From contig JAHHDR010000032.1 in the NCBI GenBank assembly GCA_019739215.1, forward strand, positions 124,001-188,000: a stretch of DNA of 64,000 nucleotides, given 5' to 3'. The stretch comes from Rhizobium sp. Its GTDB lineage: Bacteria; Pseudomonadota; Alphaproteobacteria; Rhizobiales; Rhizobiaceae. The notes under the pieces were generated by a model, which was not told the DNA's origin, made no database searches, and saw only the letters and a list, made by a program, of their open reading frames with translations. The position numbers and the translations under genes are program-made. Position 1 is the stretch's first letter. Each line of letters opens with the position of its first letter. Of the stretch, positions 43,184 through 52,145 are shown piece after piece.

Positions 43184-44542
43184 ATGCGTGACAGCAATTT
43201 CCTGATCGAGAACAATGCCCGCCACCTCTGGCATCCGATGGCGCATCCGGCCGAGATGATGGCCAAGCCGCCGAAGATCATCAATGCGGCACAGGGCGTC
43301 GAGATCGTCGATATCCACGGCAGACGCGTGCTCGATGCCGTCGGCGGTCTCTGGAACGTCAATCTCGGCTATTCCTGCGAGCCGGTGAAGCAGGCGATCC
43401 GCGACCAGCTCGACGAGCTGCCCTACTACTCGACATTCCGGGGCACGACCAATTCGCCACTGATCGAACTGTCCTGGGAACTGGCGCAATTTTTCAAGGA
43501 AGACGGGATGACCCGGTCGTTCTTCACCTCGGGCGGCTCGGATTCGGTGGAGACCGCGTTGCGCCTCGCCCGCCAGTATCACAAGATCAACGGCCAGCCG
43601 GAGCGCACCAAGTTCGTGGCGCTGAAGAAGGGCTATCACGGCACCCATTTCGGCGGCGCCTCCGTCAATGGCAATGCCAATTTCCGCCGCAACTACGAGC
43701 CGCTGATGCCGGGCGTGATCCATCTCGCGGCCCCGTTTCCCTATCGCAATCCGTTCAACACCTCCGATCCGGCCGAAATCGCGGCCGCCATTGCCCGCCA
43801 GTTCGAGGACGAGGTCGCCTTTCAGGGCGCCGATACGATCGCGGCCTTCATCATGGAACCGGTGCTCGGCGCCGGCGGCGTGATCGTGCCGCACGAGACG
43901 TTCATGCCCTTGATGCGGGAAATCTGCGATCGCCACGGCATATTGCTGATCGCCGACGAGGTGATCTGCGCCTTCGGCCGCACCGGTGCCTGGACCGGCT
44001 CGCGCGGCTGGGGCGTCAAGCCAGACATGATGTGCACCGCCAAGGCGATCACCAATGGCTATTTCCCCTTCGGCGCCGTCATGATCGCCGACACCGTCGC
44101 GCAGGTCTTCGAGGCCGACAAGACGAGCTTCGGCTCGATCGGCCATGGCTACACCTATTCCGGCCATCCCGTGGGCGCGGCGGCGGCGCTGGCAACACTC
44201 AAGGAAACCGTGCGGCTTGATGTGGCTGCGAATGCGGTCGCACGTGGCGCCGAACTCAATGCCGGCCTTGCCGGGCTCAAGGAAAAACACGCGCTCGTGG
44301 GCGACGTGCGTGGCAAGGGCCTGATGGCGGCGCTCGAACTCGTCTCCGACCGGGCCAAGAAAACCGCAGCTTCCAAGGACACCGTCGCCAGGGTCTACGA
44401 GACCGCCTATGAGGCCGGCGTCATGGTGCGGACGTCCGGCAGCAATGTCATCATCTCGCCGCCGCTTGTGATTACGTCGGATGACGTCAACCGCATCGTC
44501 GCGGCGCTCGATGCAGGCCTGTCGGCGGCGGAGGGCAAGTGA
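43184..44542 (+). CDS. Class III aminotransferase, omega-amino-acid:pyruvate type
   Basis: 452 residues of PLP fold type I, class III. It begins with NNARHLWHPMAHP, has FFTSGGSDSVETALRLARQYH (phosphate-binding region), LIADEVICAFGRTGAWTGS (Asp to the pyridine nitrogen) and the Schiff-base Lys in MMCTAKAITNGYFPFGAV. Such enzymes transfer omega-amino groups (beta-alanine, putrescine, aromatic amines) to pyruvate. RBS GAGAGGA precedes it. It is adjacent to a second class III enzyme of a different subgroup; the two are only about 22% similar by eye and are not a tandem duplication. Confidence 0.9.
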   Translation: MRDSNFLIENNARHLWHPMAHPAEMMAKPPKIINAAQGVEIVDIHGRRVLDAVGGLWNVNLGYSCEPVKQAIRDQLDELPYYSTFRGTTNSPLIELSWELAQFFKEDGMTRSFFTSGGSDSVETALRLARQYHKINGQPERTKFVALKKGYHGTHFGGASVNGNANFRRNYEPLMPGVIHLAAPFPYRNPFNTSDPAEIAAAIARQFEDEVAFQGADTIAAFIMEPVLGAGGVIVPHETFMPLMREICDRHGILLIADEVICAFGRTGAWTGSRGWGVKPDMMCTAKAITNGYFPFGAVMIADTVAQVFEADKTSFGSIGHGYTYSGHPVGAAAALATLKETVRLDVAANAVARGAELNAGLAGLKEKHALVGDVRGKGLMAALELVSDRAKKTAASKDTVARVYETAYEAGVMVRTSGSNVIISPPLVITSDDVNRIVAALDAGLSAAEGK

Positions 44543-44543
44543 G

Positions 44544-45827
44544 ATGAGCGACAACAGCGCGCTTCTGGCGCGGCGCGAGCGGCTGCTCGGCCGCAACATG
44601 TCGACTTTCTACCAGGACCCCGTCCATCTCGTGAAGGGCGAGGGCGTGTGGGTCTGGGATGCCGGCGGCCGGAAATATCTCGATTGCTACAACAACGTTC
44701 CGCATGTCGGCCATTGCCATCCGCGCGTGGTCGAGGCGATCTGCCGGCAGGCGTCTGTTCTCAACACCCACACGCGTTACCTTCACGAAGGCATTCTCGA
44801 CTATGTCGAGCGCCTGACGGCGACATTCGACCCGAGCCTCGACACCGCGATCCTGACCTGCACCGGCAGCGAGGCGAACGACATCGCCCTCAGGATGGCG
44901 CAGGCCGTGACGGGCAAGACCGGCGTCATCGCCACCGATCACACCTATCACGGCAACACCGCCGCCGTTTCGCAGCTTTCGACGCGGATGCCGCCAGTGG
45001 GCGGCTATGGCGGTCATGTCCGGCACGTGCCGGCGCCGGACGGCTATCGGCCGCTGGGCGGGGTTGCGGGCGAGGCGTTCACGGAAGCCTGGGCATTGGC
45101 GCTGGAAGCCGCAATCGCTGATCTCAAGGCGACGCCCTTCGGCTTTTCGGCGCTGATCATCGATCCGTTCTTCGCCAATGAGGGCTTTCCCGACCTGCCG
45201 GCGGGGTTCCTCAGCCGCGCAGCCGCGATCGTCAAGCGCGAAGGCGGCCTGCTGATATCAGACGAGGTCCAGCCCGGCTTCGGCCGCACCGGCACGCATA
45301 TGTGGGGACACCAGCGCGCCGGCATCGTCCCGGATGTGGTGACGCTGGGCAAGCCGATGGGCAATGGCCACCCGGTCGGCGGCGTGGTGGCGAATTCCGA
45401 AACGCTCAACGCCTTCCGCAAGGCCTTCCGCTATTTCAACACCTTTGGCGGCAACCCGGTGTCCTGCGCGGCGGCCATGGCGGTTCTGGATGTGATCGAG
45501 GACGAGAAATTGCAGGACAATGCGCGCCAGGTCGGCGCCTATGCCGTTGCGGGTCTGGGGCGGCTCGCCGAGAAGCACGGCATCATCGGCAATGTCCGCG
45601 GGTCCGGCCTGTTCTTCGGCGCCGAGCTGGTGCTCGACCGGGCGGAGAAGACGCCCGCGACGGATATTGCAACCCGGGTCATCAACGAGATGCGGGCGCG
45701 CGGCGTGCTGATGGGCAAGCTCGGCATCCACCAGAACGCGACCAAGATCCGGCCGCCCATGCCCTTTTCGCGGGAGAATGCGGATTTCATGCTCTCCACG
45801 CTCGACGACGTGTTGTCCGGGCTCTGA
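44544..45827 (+). CDS. Class III PLP enzyme, AGXT2-like/phospho-lyase subgroup
   Basis: 427 residues. The subgroup is shown by YLDCYNNVPHVGHCHPRVVEA, LNTHTRYLHEGILDYVERL, SGSEANDIALRMA-type binding block and the Lys motif TLGKPMGNGHPVGGVV. The same strings occur in mammalian AGXT2L1/2, which remove ammonia and phosphate from phosphoethanolamine and 5-phosphohydroxylysine. A kinase of APH fold is encoded two bases after it, as expected for a kinase plus phospho-lyase pair. Ordinary aminotransferase activity cannot be excluded. The ATG at 44544 follows GAG spacing and leaves no gap after the previous gene. Confidence 0.82.
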   Translation: MSDNSALLARRERLLGRNMSTFYQDPVHLVKGEGVWVWDAGGRKYLDCYNNVPHVGHCHPRVVEAICRQASVLNTHTRYLHEGILDYVERLTATFDPSLDTAILTCTGSEANDIALRMAQAVTGKTGVIATDHTYHGNTAAVSQLSTRMPPVGGYGGHVRHVPAPDGYRPLGGVAGEAFTEAWALALEAAIADLKATPFGFSALIIDPFFANEGFPDLPAGFLSRAAAIVKREGGLLISDEVQPGFGRTGTHMWGHQRAGIVPDVVTLGKPMGNGHPVGGVVANSETLNAFRKAFRYFNTFGGNPVSCAAAMAVLDVIEDEKLQDNARQVGAYAVAGLGRLAEKHGIIGNVRGSGLFFGAELVLDRAEKTPATDIATRVINEMRARGVLMGKLGIHQNATKIRPPMPFSRENADFMLSTLDDVLSGL

Positions 45828-45829
45828 CC

Positions 45830-46819
45830 ATGACCAGCATGGCGGCGGAACTCACCGAACACGCAAGGGGCCTGCTGGGCCACTGGCGCCTGCCGGACCA
45901 GGTCCCGCAGCTCCTGAAATATCGCGAGAACGCGGTGTTCCGGGTATCCCTTGCCAGTGGCGACAGGGCGGCGCTCCGGCTGCACCGGCCGGGTTACCAC
46001 GCACGTGCGGAGCTGGTTTCCGAGCTTGCCTGGATGGCCGATCTTCGGCGGCACGGCATTCTCGTGCCCGAACCTATCGCTTCCGTGACTGGCGATCTCG
46101 TCGTCACGACCGAGACTGGTGATGGCGTCACGCGCCATGCCGACCTGATCGGCTGGGTCGATGGCGTGCCGCTGGGCGAGACCGGGCGCCCCCTCGGGCC
46201 GCCGCCTGAGCAACTCAAGGAAATCTTCGGCGCGATCGGCCGACAGATGGCGCGCATGCATGCCTGCGCCGACCTGTATATCGCTCCGCCGGACTTTGAA
46301 CGTCCGTCATGGAACGCGGCGGGCCTCCTGGGGGAAGATCCGTTCTGGGGCCGTTTCTGGGATTGCGCCGGGCTCGATGTCGGAGATGCGGCCTTCCTTT
46401 CCGGTCTTCGAGGAGAGTTGACGGGCCGCCTCGACGCCCTGTCTGGTTCCTTCGACAAAGGGCTGATCCATGCCGACCTCGTTCGAGAGAATGTTTTCGT
46501 CGACAAGGGCAGCGTCGCCTTCATCGATTTCGACGATTGCGGCTTCGGCTTCCGGCTGTTCGACATTGCAACCGCTCTGTTGCGCAACCGGGCCGAACCG
46601 GACTATCCGCTGATCCGCACGGCAATGCTGGAGGGCTATTGCGCCATCCGCCCCCAAATGGCGATGGAACTGGCGCATCTGCCGCTGTTCCTGCTGCTCA
46701 GGAGCCTTACGTATATCGGCTGGGCCGGGGCGCGGCCGGAATTGCCGGATGCCGGCGAGCGGCTGAGACGCTACATCGCCGAGGCCCGCGACCTCGCAGG
46801 CCTGCTGGAGGCGGGTTGA
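45830..46819 (+). CDS. APH-fold small-molecule kinase (aminoglycoside/homoserine/hydroxylysine kinase-like)
   Basis: 329 residues. The nucleotide-loop region ENAVFRVSLASGDRAALRLHRPGY includes the Arg/Lys-type contact. The catalytic loop is KGLIHADLVRENVFVDKG (Asp base) and the metal motif is VAFIDFDDCGFGF. These are the Brenner and DFG-like motifs of APH proteins. The substrate is unknown. Next to an AGXT2-like phospho-lyase it may phosphorylate a hydroxy-amino compound for elimination (inference). It ends five bases before the converging hpaR. Confidence 0.82.
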   Translation: MTSMAAELTEHARGLLGHWRLPDQVPQLLKYRENAVFRVSLASGDRAALRLHRPGYHARAELVSELAWMADLRRHGILVPEPIASVTGDLVVTTETGDGVTRHADLIGWVDGVPLGETGRPLGPPPEQLKEIFGAIGRQMARMHACADLYIAPPDFERPSWNAAGLLGEDPFWGRFWDCAGLDVGDAAFLSGLRGELTGRLDALSGSFDKGLIHADLVRENVFVDKGSVAFIDFDDCGFGFRLFDIATALLRNRAEPDYPLIRTAMLEGYCAIRPQMAMELAHLPLFLLLRSLTYIGWAGARPELPDAGERLRRYIAEARDLAGLLEAG

Positions 46820-46824
46820 CCGGC

Positions 46825-47298
46825 TCAGTCGTTGATCGAGGCCAGTTCGTCGAGCATGTCGAGAAGCTGGTCGATCCGCTCACGACCGAATTTCTTCTCA
46901 AGCCTGGCGTAGATCAGCCGGCTTTCGGGCGCGACCTCATCGATGATGGCGTGGCCGGCCGCGGTGATCTGCAGCAGCACGCGGCGGCCGTCATTGTCGT
47001 CCTTGGCCTTGGTGATGATGCCGCGCTCCTCGAGCGAGCGGATGATGCGGGTCAGGCTCGGCGCCAGGATGAAGGCGCGGTCGGCCATTTCCGACGCGTC
47101 GACCATGCCGGCTTCCGCAAGGATGCGGATCACGCGCCATTGCTGCTCGGTGATGTCGTGTTCGGCCAGCATCGGCCGGAAATGACTCATGACGGCTTCG
47201 CGGGCGCGCAACAGCGCGATCGGTAGCGAGCGGCGTGTGTTTTTCGGCAGGAGCGCGTCCTGCGGCAACCTGGATTTGCGGGGAGACTGGTCGTTCAT
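46825..47298 (-). CDS. hpaR: HpaR, MarR-family regulator of homoprotocatechuate degradation
   Basis: 157 residues. SLPIALLRAREAVMSHFRPMLAEHDITEQQWRVIRILAEAG, then DRAFILAPSLTRIIRSLEERGIITKAKDDNDGRRVLLQIT, follow HpaR/HpcR closely (the LLxAREAxMSxFRP opening is characteristic). HpaR in E. coli represses the meta-cleavage operon and is released by homoprotocatechuate-related compounds. The start at 47298 is taken over an upstream ATG at 47313. It is divergent from hpaF-E-D-G-H-I, with an inverted repeat TTAAC-AC-GTTAA in the shared spacer. Confidence 0.92.
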   Translation of the reverse strand: MNDQSPRKSRLPQDALLPKNTRRSLPIALLRAREAVMSHFRPMLAEHDITEQQWRVIRILAEAGMVDASEMADRAFILAPSLTRIIRSLEERGIITKAKDDNDGRRVLLQITAAGHAIIDEVAPESRLIYARLEKKFGRERIDQLLDMLDELASIND

Positions 47299-47387
47299 GC
47301 CGGTTCTATCCTTCATTTCCGGGCTGTTTGCAATCGCATCAACGATCAGGGAAGCGACAAGGCGCTTGACATCGATCCTCGATATCA

Positions 47388-47399
47388 TTAACACGTTAA
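47388..47399. promoter_or_regulatory. TTAAC-AC-GTTAA perfect inverted repeat, candidate HpaR operator
   Basis: This is the only copy of the TTMAC-N2-GTTAA motif with two perfect arms. It lies 29 bases before hpaF and divergent from hpaR, the place expected for a MarR operator. It anchors the interpretation of the four related sites. Confidence 0.65.
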
Positions 47400-47428
47400 A
47401 TATATCGAGGCGCGCGGCGGGAGGACAG

Positions 47429-47821
47429 ATGCCCCATTTCACGATGGAATATTCGGCCAATCTCGACGCTGTCGTCGACGTCTCCGCACTCTGCGCGGCG
47501 GTTCATGAAACGATCATGGCGAGCGGCCTGTTCGAGCTCGGCGCCGTCAGGGTGCGGGCATTGCGGACCGAGGCCTACGCGGTCGCGGACCTGCTGCCGG
47601 AAAACGGCTTCATCGACATGTCCTTCCGCGTCGGCAAGGGGCGCAGCGCGGCCGAGAAGCGGGCGGTCGGAGAAGCAATATTTGCCACGGTGACGCGCTT
47701 TCTTGCACCACAATTTGAAACGCCGCACTTCGCGCTGACGCTTGAGATCCGCGAGATCGACCCGGACCTGAGCTGGAAGAAGAACGCCATCCATCCCCGA
47801 CTGCGCCAGACGGCCGGTTGA
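47429..47821 (+). CDS. hpaF: 5-carboxymethyl-2-hydroxymuconate delta-isomerase
   Basis: 130 residues with the tautomerase-like CHMI fold and N-terminal Pro after Met: MPHFTMEYSANLDAVVDV. FELGAVRVRALRTEAYAVAD and GFIDMSFRVGKGRSAAEKRAVGEAIFATV are typical, and the ending ISWKK-type LSWKKNAIHPRL is present. Pro2 acts as the base. The enzyme tautomerises 5-carboxymethyl-2-hydroxymuconate in the meta pathway. Start at 47429 follows GGGAGG. Equivalent to hpcD. Confidence 0.92.
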   Translation: MPHFTMEYSANLDAVVDVSALCAAVHETIMASGLFELGAVRVRALRTEAYAVADLLPENGFIDMSFRVGKGRSAAEKRAVGEAIFATVTRFLAPQFETPHFALTLEIREIDPDLSWKKNAIHPRLRQTAG

Positions 47822-47836
47822 ACAATCTCCCAGGAC

Positions 47837-47868
47837 GCCTGCGCCGTTCCGACCGGGACGGTGCAGGC
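47837..47868 (+). other. Intercistronic hairpin between hpaF and hpaE
   Basis: An 11-bp stem (47837-47847 with 47858-47868, one G-U pair) with a 10-base loop follows the hpaF stop by 15 bases. No T-run follows. It may adjust hpaE expression within one transcript. Confidence 0.6.
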
Positions 47869-47891
47869 AACCGCCCCTCACGGAGCACAGA

Positions 47892-49406
47892 ATGTCGAAG
47901 CTCGACGAAAACATCGCCAAGGCCAAGGCCTATCTCGCCCGGTTCGAAGGCGGCGTCATGAACCGGATCAACGGCGAGGATCTCCCGGCCGCCGATGGCG
48001 CGACCTATGAGACGATCTCACCTGTCGACCTCAAGCCGCTCGCATCCGTCGCGCTCGGCAAGGCCGCCGACATCGACCGGGCCGCCAAGGCGGCGAAGGC
48101 GGCCTTTCCCGCCTGGGCGGCGATGGACGGCACGGCGCGCAAGAAACTGCTGCACAAGGTTGCCGACGCGATCGTCGCGCGGGCCGAGGAGATCGCCTTC
48201 GTCGAATGCATGGATACCGGACAGTCGCTGAAGTTCATGGCCAAGGCGGCCCTGCGTGGCGCGGAGAACTTCCGCTTCTTCGCCGACCGGGCGCCGGAAG
48301 CCCGCGACGGCAGGACGCTGCGCGGCCCCGGCCAGGTCAACATGACGACCCGCGTGCCGATCGGCCCTGTCGGCATTATCACGCCTTGGAACACGCCTTT
48401 CATGCTCTCGACCTGGAAGATCGCGCCGGCGCTGGCAGCCGGCTGCACGATCGTCCACAAGCCGGCCGAGTTTTCGCCGCTGACGGCGCGGTTGCTGGTC
48501 GAGATCGCCGAGGAAGCCGGCCTGCCCAAGGGCGTTTGGAACCTCGTCAACGGTTTCGGCGAGGATGCCGGCAAGGCGCTGACCGAACATCGCGACATCA
48601 AGGCGATCGGCTTTGTCGGCGAGAGCCGCACCGGCTCGATGATCATGAAGCAGGGGGCGGATACGCTCAAGCGGGTGCATTTCGAACTCGGCGGCAAGAA
48701 CCCGGTCGTGGTCTTCGCCGATGCCGATCTCGAACGCGCAGCCGATGCCGCCGTCTTCATGATCTATTCGCTCAACGGCGAGCGCTGCACGTCGTCCTCG
48801 CGGCTGCTGGTCGAGGAGAGCGTCTATGACAAGTTCACGGAAATGGTGGCCGAGAAGGCCCGGCGCATCAAGGTCGGTCATCCGCTCGATCCCGGGACCG
48901 TCATCGGTCCGCTCATCCACCCCGTGCATGAAAAGAAGGTGCTGGAATATATCGAGATCGGCAAATCCGAGGGCGCTGTCGTCGCGGCCGGCGGCGAAAA
49001 ATTCGATGGACCGGGCGGCGGCTGCTATGTCTCGCCGACGCTGTTTGTCGGCGCCAACAACCGGATGCGGATCGCCCAGGAAGAGATCTTCGGACCGGTG
49101 CTGACCGCGATCCCGTTCAAGGACGAGGCCGAAGCGCTGGCACTCGCCAACGACGTGCAATACGGCCTGACCGGCTATCTCTGGACCAATGACGTCACCC
49201 GCGCCTTCCGCTTCACCGATGCGCTGGAAGCCGGCATGATCTGGGTGAACTCGGAAAATGTCCGCCATTTGCCGACGCCGTTCGGTGGCGTGAAGAATTC
49301 CGGCATCGGGCGCGATGGCGGCGACTGGTCGTTCGATTTCTACATGGAAACCAAGAATGTTGCCTTCGCCAATACGGCGCATGCAATCCAGAAACTCGGC
49401 GGCTGA
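47892..49406 (+). CDS. hpaE: 5-carboxymethyl-2-hydroxymuconate semialdehyde dehydrogenase
   Basis: 504 residues of the ALDH superfamily. MNRINGEDLPAADGATYETISPVDL starts like HpaE. The Glu base lies in VHFELGGKNPVVV, the Cys in LNGERCTSSSRLLVEE, and NSENVRHLPTPFGGVKNSGIGRDGG is the characteristic C-terminal block. It oxidises the ring-cleavage product CHMS to 5-carboxymethyl-2-hydroxymuconate with NAD. Second gene of the meta-cleavage operon; GGAG precedes the ATG. Confidence 0.94.
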   Translation: MSKLDENIAKAKAYLARFEGGVMNRINGEDLPAADGATYETISPVDLKPLASVALGKAADIDRAAKAAKAAFPAWAAMDGTARKKLLHKVADAIVARAEEIAFVECMDTGQSLKFMAKAALRGAENFRFFADRAPEARDGRTLRGPGQVNMTTRVPIGPVGIITPWNTPFMLSTWKIAPALAAGCTIVHKPAEFSPLTARLLVEIAEEAGLPKGVWNLVNGFGEDAGKALTEHRDIKAIGFVGESRTGSMIMKQGADTLKRVHFELGGKNPVVVFADADLERAADAAVFMIYSLNGERCTSSSRLLVEESVYDKFTEMVAEKARRIKVGHPLDPGTVIGPLIHPVHEKKVLEYIEIGKSEGAVVAAGGEKFDGPGGGCYVSPTLFVGANNRMRIAQEEIFGPVLTAIPFKDEAEALALANDVQYGLTGYLWTNDVTRAFRFTDALEAGMIWVNSENVRHLPTPFGGVKNSGIGRDGGDWSFDFYMETKNVAFANTAHAIQKLGG

Positions 49407-49470
49407 GGCGGGTTCGCCAAATTCAGACCGACACCCGTATCGCCGCCGGCACCACATTGAGGAGGACCAA

Positions 49471-50451
49471 ATGCCGCTACCGACACCCAATCTCCATCCA
49501 CCCTTCAACATCGTGCGGCTTTCCCATGTCGAGCTTGCCGTGACGGACCTCCGCAAATCCCGCGCGTTCTACGTGGACACGCTCGGCTTGCAGGTGACCG
49601 ACGAGACCGAAGACACGATCTATCTGCGCGCGATGGAAGAGCGCGGCCACCATTGCATCGTGCTCCAGAAGTCGGACACTGCGGAAGCCCGCGACCTTGG
49701 CTTCAAGGTCTTTTCCGAAGAGGATCTGGACAAGGCAGAACATTTCTTCAAGGGCAAGGGCCTGCCGGTCGAATGGATTGAGCGTCCCTACCAGTCGCGC
49801 ACCTTCCGCACCCGCGATCCGCATGGCATTCCGCTAGAATTCTATTCGAAAATGGACCGCCTGCCGCCGATCCACCAGCAATACGCGCTCTACAAGGGTG
49901 TGAAGCCGCTCAGGATCGATCACTTCAACTGCTTCTCGCCCAATGTCGACGAGAGCGTCGCCTTCTATAACGAGATCGGCTTCCGGGTCACCGAATACAC
50001 CGCCGACGAGGAGACGGGCCGGCTGTGGGCTGCCTGGACGCATCGCAAGGGTGGCGTGCATGACATCGCGTTTACCAATGGCCGTGGGCCGCGCCTGCAT
50101 CACACCGCCTTCTGGGTGCCGACGCCGCTCAATATCATCGACCTGCTCGATCTGATGTCGACCACCGGATGGCTCGCCAATATCGAGCGCGGCCCCGGCC
50201 GGCACGGCATTTCCAACGCCTTCTTCCTCTATATCCGCGATCCCGATGGACACCGCATCGAGATCTACTGCTCGGACTACCAGACCGTCGATCCCGACCT
50301 CGAGCCGATCAAGTGGGACCTCAAGGATCCGCAGCGCCAGACGCTGTGGGGCGCACCGGCGCCGAAATCCTGGTTTGAGGAAGGCAGCTTGTTCCGGGGC
50401 GCCGAGCCCAGGGATTCGATCCTGAAGGCCCAGCCGATCGTGGCACCGTAA
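49471..50451 (+). CDS. hpaD: 3,4-dihydroxyphenylacetate (homoprotocatechuate) 2,3-dioxygenase, VOC type
   Basis: 326 residues made of two vicinal-oxygen-chelate domains (residues 15-135 and 147-300). The metal ligands are visible as His151 (IDHFNCFS), His210 (RLHHTAFWV) and Glu264 (HRIEIYC), close to the numbering of the Brevibacterium enzyme (155/214/267). It is therefore the type I extradiol enzyme, unlike the E. coli HpaD, which is of the LigB-like class III. It opens the homoprotocatechuate ring to CHMS using Fe(II) or Mn(II). Start at 49471 with GAGGAGG; the next gene begins 11 bases after the stop. Confidence 0.95.
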   Translation: MPLPTPNLHPPFNIVRLSHVELAVTDLRKSRAFYVDTLGLQVTDETEDTIYLRAMEERGHHCIVLQKSDTAEARDLGFKVFSEEDLDKAEHFFKGKGLPVEWIERPYQSRTFRTRDPHGIPLEFYSKMDRLPPIHQQYALYKGVKPLRIDHFNCFSPNVDESVAFYNEIGFRVTEYTADEETGRLWAAWTHRKGGVHDIAFTNGRGPRLHHTAFWVPTPLNIIDLLDLMSTTGWLANIERGPGRHGISNAFFLYIRDPDGHRIEIYCSDYQTVDPDLEPIKWDLKDPQRQTLWGAPAPKSWFEEGSLFRGAEPRDSILKAQPIVAP

Positions 50452-50462
50452 GGAGACGCAAC

Positions 50463-51332
50463 ATGGCACATCCGCGCCTCGCGAGTTTCTCGGCGAATGG
50501 GAGACACGGCTATGGACTGGTCAAGGGCGAGGCGATCGTCGATCTTTCGTCGCGCCATGGCGACCGATGGCCGACGCTCCGCGACGTCATCGAGGCGGGC
50601 GCGCTTGTCGCCCTGGCCGAAGAGGCCGCAGGCCTCGAACCCGACATCGCGCCCGGCACCTTCCGCTACGAGATCCCGATCCCGGCGCCGGAGAAGCTGA
50701 TCTGCGTCGGCGTCAACTTCCCCGACCGCAACGAGGAATACAAGGACGGGCAGGCGGCACCCCCGAACCCGTCGCTGTTCATCCGCTTTCCGCGCTCCTT
50801 CACCGGCCACGGCCAGCCGCTGATCCGGCCGCCGGAAAGTCCGCAACTCGACTACGAGGGCGAGATCGTCATCGTCATCGGCAAGGGCGGCCGCAGGATT
50901 CCGGAGGCCGACGCGCTCGATCACATCGCGGCGCTCACGCTCTGCAATGAAGGTACCATCCGCGACTGGGTGCGGCATGCGAAGTTCAACGTCACCCAGG
51001 GCAAGAACTTTGATCGCACCGGTTCGATCGGCCCATGGCTCGTGCCCTTTACCGACGAGGCGCAGCTCGCCGATGTCCAGCTCACGACCCGTGTGAATGG
51101 CGAAGTGCGCCAGCAGGATCGCACGTCACGGATGATCTTTTCCTTCCGCAAGATCATCAATTACATTTCGACCTTCACCACGCTGGTGCCAGGTGACGTC
51201 ATCGTCACCGGCACACCGACCGGCGCCGGCGCGCGCTTCGACCCCTCGATCTGGCTCAAGCCGGGCGATGTCGTCGAGGTCGAGGCGGACGGCATCGGCA
51301 TTCTGCGAAATACGATCGAGGACGAGGCATGA
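50463..51332 (+). CDS. hpaG: Fumarylacetoacetate-hydrolase-family isomerase/decarboxylase of the hpa pathway
   Basis: 289 residues with one FAH domain (about 85-285). Metal ligands are in QLDYEGEIVIVIGKGGR (Asp/Glu) and CNEGTIRDWVRHAKFNVTQGKNFDRTGSIGPWLV; the ending VIVTGTPTGAGARFDPSIWLKPGD is typical. In E. coli, HpaG has two such halves covering decarboxylation of 5-oxopent-3-ene-1,2,5-tricarboxylate and isomerisation of the product. Here only one domain is encoded and no second copy lies in the operon. One protein may do both, or the isomerase is elsewhere. Stop overlaps hpaH (ATGA). Confidence 0.85.
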   Translation: MAHPRLASFSANGRHGYGLVKGEAIVDLSSRHGDRWPTLRDVIEAGALVALAEEAAGLEPDIAPGTFRYEIPIPAPEKLICVGVNFPDRNEEYKDGQAAPPNPSLFIRFPRSFTGHGQPLIRPPESPQLDYEGEIVIVIGKGGRRIPEADALDHIAALTLCNEGTIRDWVRHAKFNVTQGKNFDRTGSIGPWLVPFTDEAQLADVQLTTRVNGEVRQQDRTSRMIFSFRKIINYISTFTTLVPGDVIVTGTPTGAGARFDPSIWLKPGDVVEVEADGIGILRNTIEDEA

Positions 51333-52138
51333 CCACGCTGACATCAGACGAGATCAAGGCCGCCGCCGCCGCACTCGACGACGCAGAGAAGAGCCGTAAG
51401 CAGATCGGGCTGCTCTCGCTAAAATATCCTGCCGCCGTCCTGGATGACGCCTACGCCATCCAGGACGCCTGGGTGAAGCAGAAGATCGCCCGGGGCCGCA
51501 GGGTGATCGGCTGGAAGATCGGGCTGACCTCCAAGGCGATGCAATATGCGCTCAATATCTCGACTCCGGATTCGGGCGTGCTGTTCGACGACATGCTGTT
51601 CGAGGACGGCGCGACGATCCCGGCCGATCGCTTCATCCAGCCGCGCATCGAGGCCGAGATCGCCTTCGTGATGAAGGCGCCGCTCAGGGGTCCCGATGTC
51701 AGCATCTTCGACGTGCTCAATGCGACCGACTATGTGACGCCGGCGCTCGAAATCCTCGACACCCGCGTGTTGCGCGTCGATCCCGAGACGAAGAGGGCCC
51801 GTACCATCGTCGATACGATCGCCGACAATGCGGCCAATGCCGGGATCTTCATCGGCGGCCGGCAGATGCGGCCCGATACCGTGGACATGCGCTGGATGGG
51901 CGCGATCGTCAGCCGCAACGCGGAAGTCGAGGAGACCGGGTTGGGGGCAGGAGTGCTCAACCATCCGGCCCGCGGCATCGCCTGGCTGGCCAACCGGCTG
52001 GCACAGTATGGCGCGGGCATCGAGGCGGGGCAGATCGTGCTGGCCGGCTCCTTCATCCGGCCGATCGAGGCGCGGCATGGCGATACGATCGTGGCCGACT
52101 TCGGCCCCTATGGCACGATTTCCAGCTATTTTGCGTGA
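51329..52138 (+). CDS. hpaH: 2-oxo-hept-4-ene-1,7-dioate hydratase
   Basis: 269 residues of the FAH-like hydratase/MhpD family. It shows [31 protein letters not shown] near residue 57, then [21 protein letters not shown] and [19 protein letters not shown], all conserved in HpaH. It adds water to 2-oxohept-4-ene-1,7-dioate to give 4-hydroxy-2-oxoheptane-1,7-dioate. Coupled to hpaG by a four-base overlap and seven bases before hpaI. Confidence 0.94.
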   Translation: MTTLTSDEIKAAAAALDDAEKSRKQIGLLSLKYPAAVLDDAYAIQDAWVKQKIARGRRVIGWKIGLTSKAMQYALNISTPDSGVLFDDMLFEDGATIPADRFIQPRIEAEIAFVMKAPLRGPDVSIFDVLNATDYVTPALEILDTRVLRVDPETKRARTIVDTIADNAANAGIFIGGRQMRPDTVDMRWMGAIVSRNAEVEETGLGAGVLNHPARGIAWLANRLAQYGAGIEAGQIVLAGSFIRPIEARHGDTIVADFGPYGTISSYFA

Positions 52139-52145
52139 GGACGAC

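Noticed and set aside
42320-44599. A 759-residue open frame on the minus strand across the Tm-1, HAD and aminotransferase genes
   Set aside because: It is antisense to three clear genes. Its composition is His/Arg/Asp-rich, as is typical of a shadow frame in high-GC DNA, and no domain is visible.
43184-45827. Tandem duplication giving the two class III PLP enzymes
   Set aside because: They differ in length, N-terminus and Lys-region motif and belong to different subgroups.
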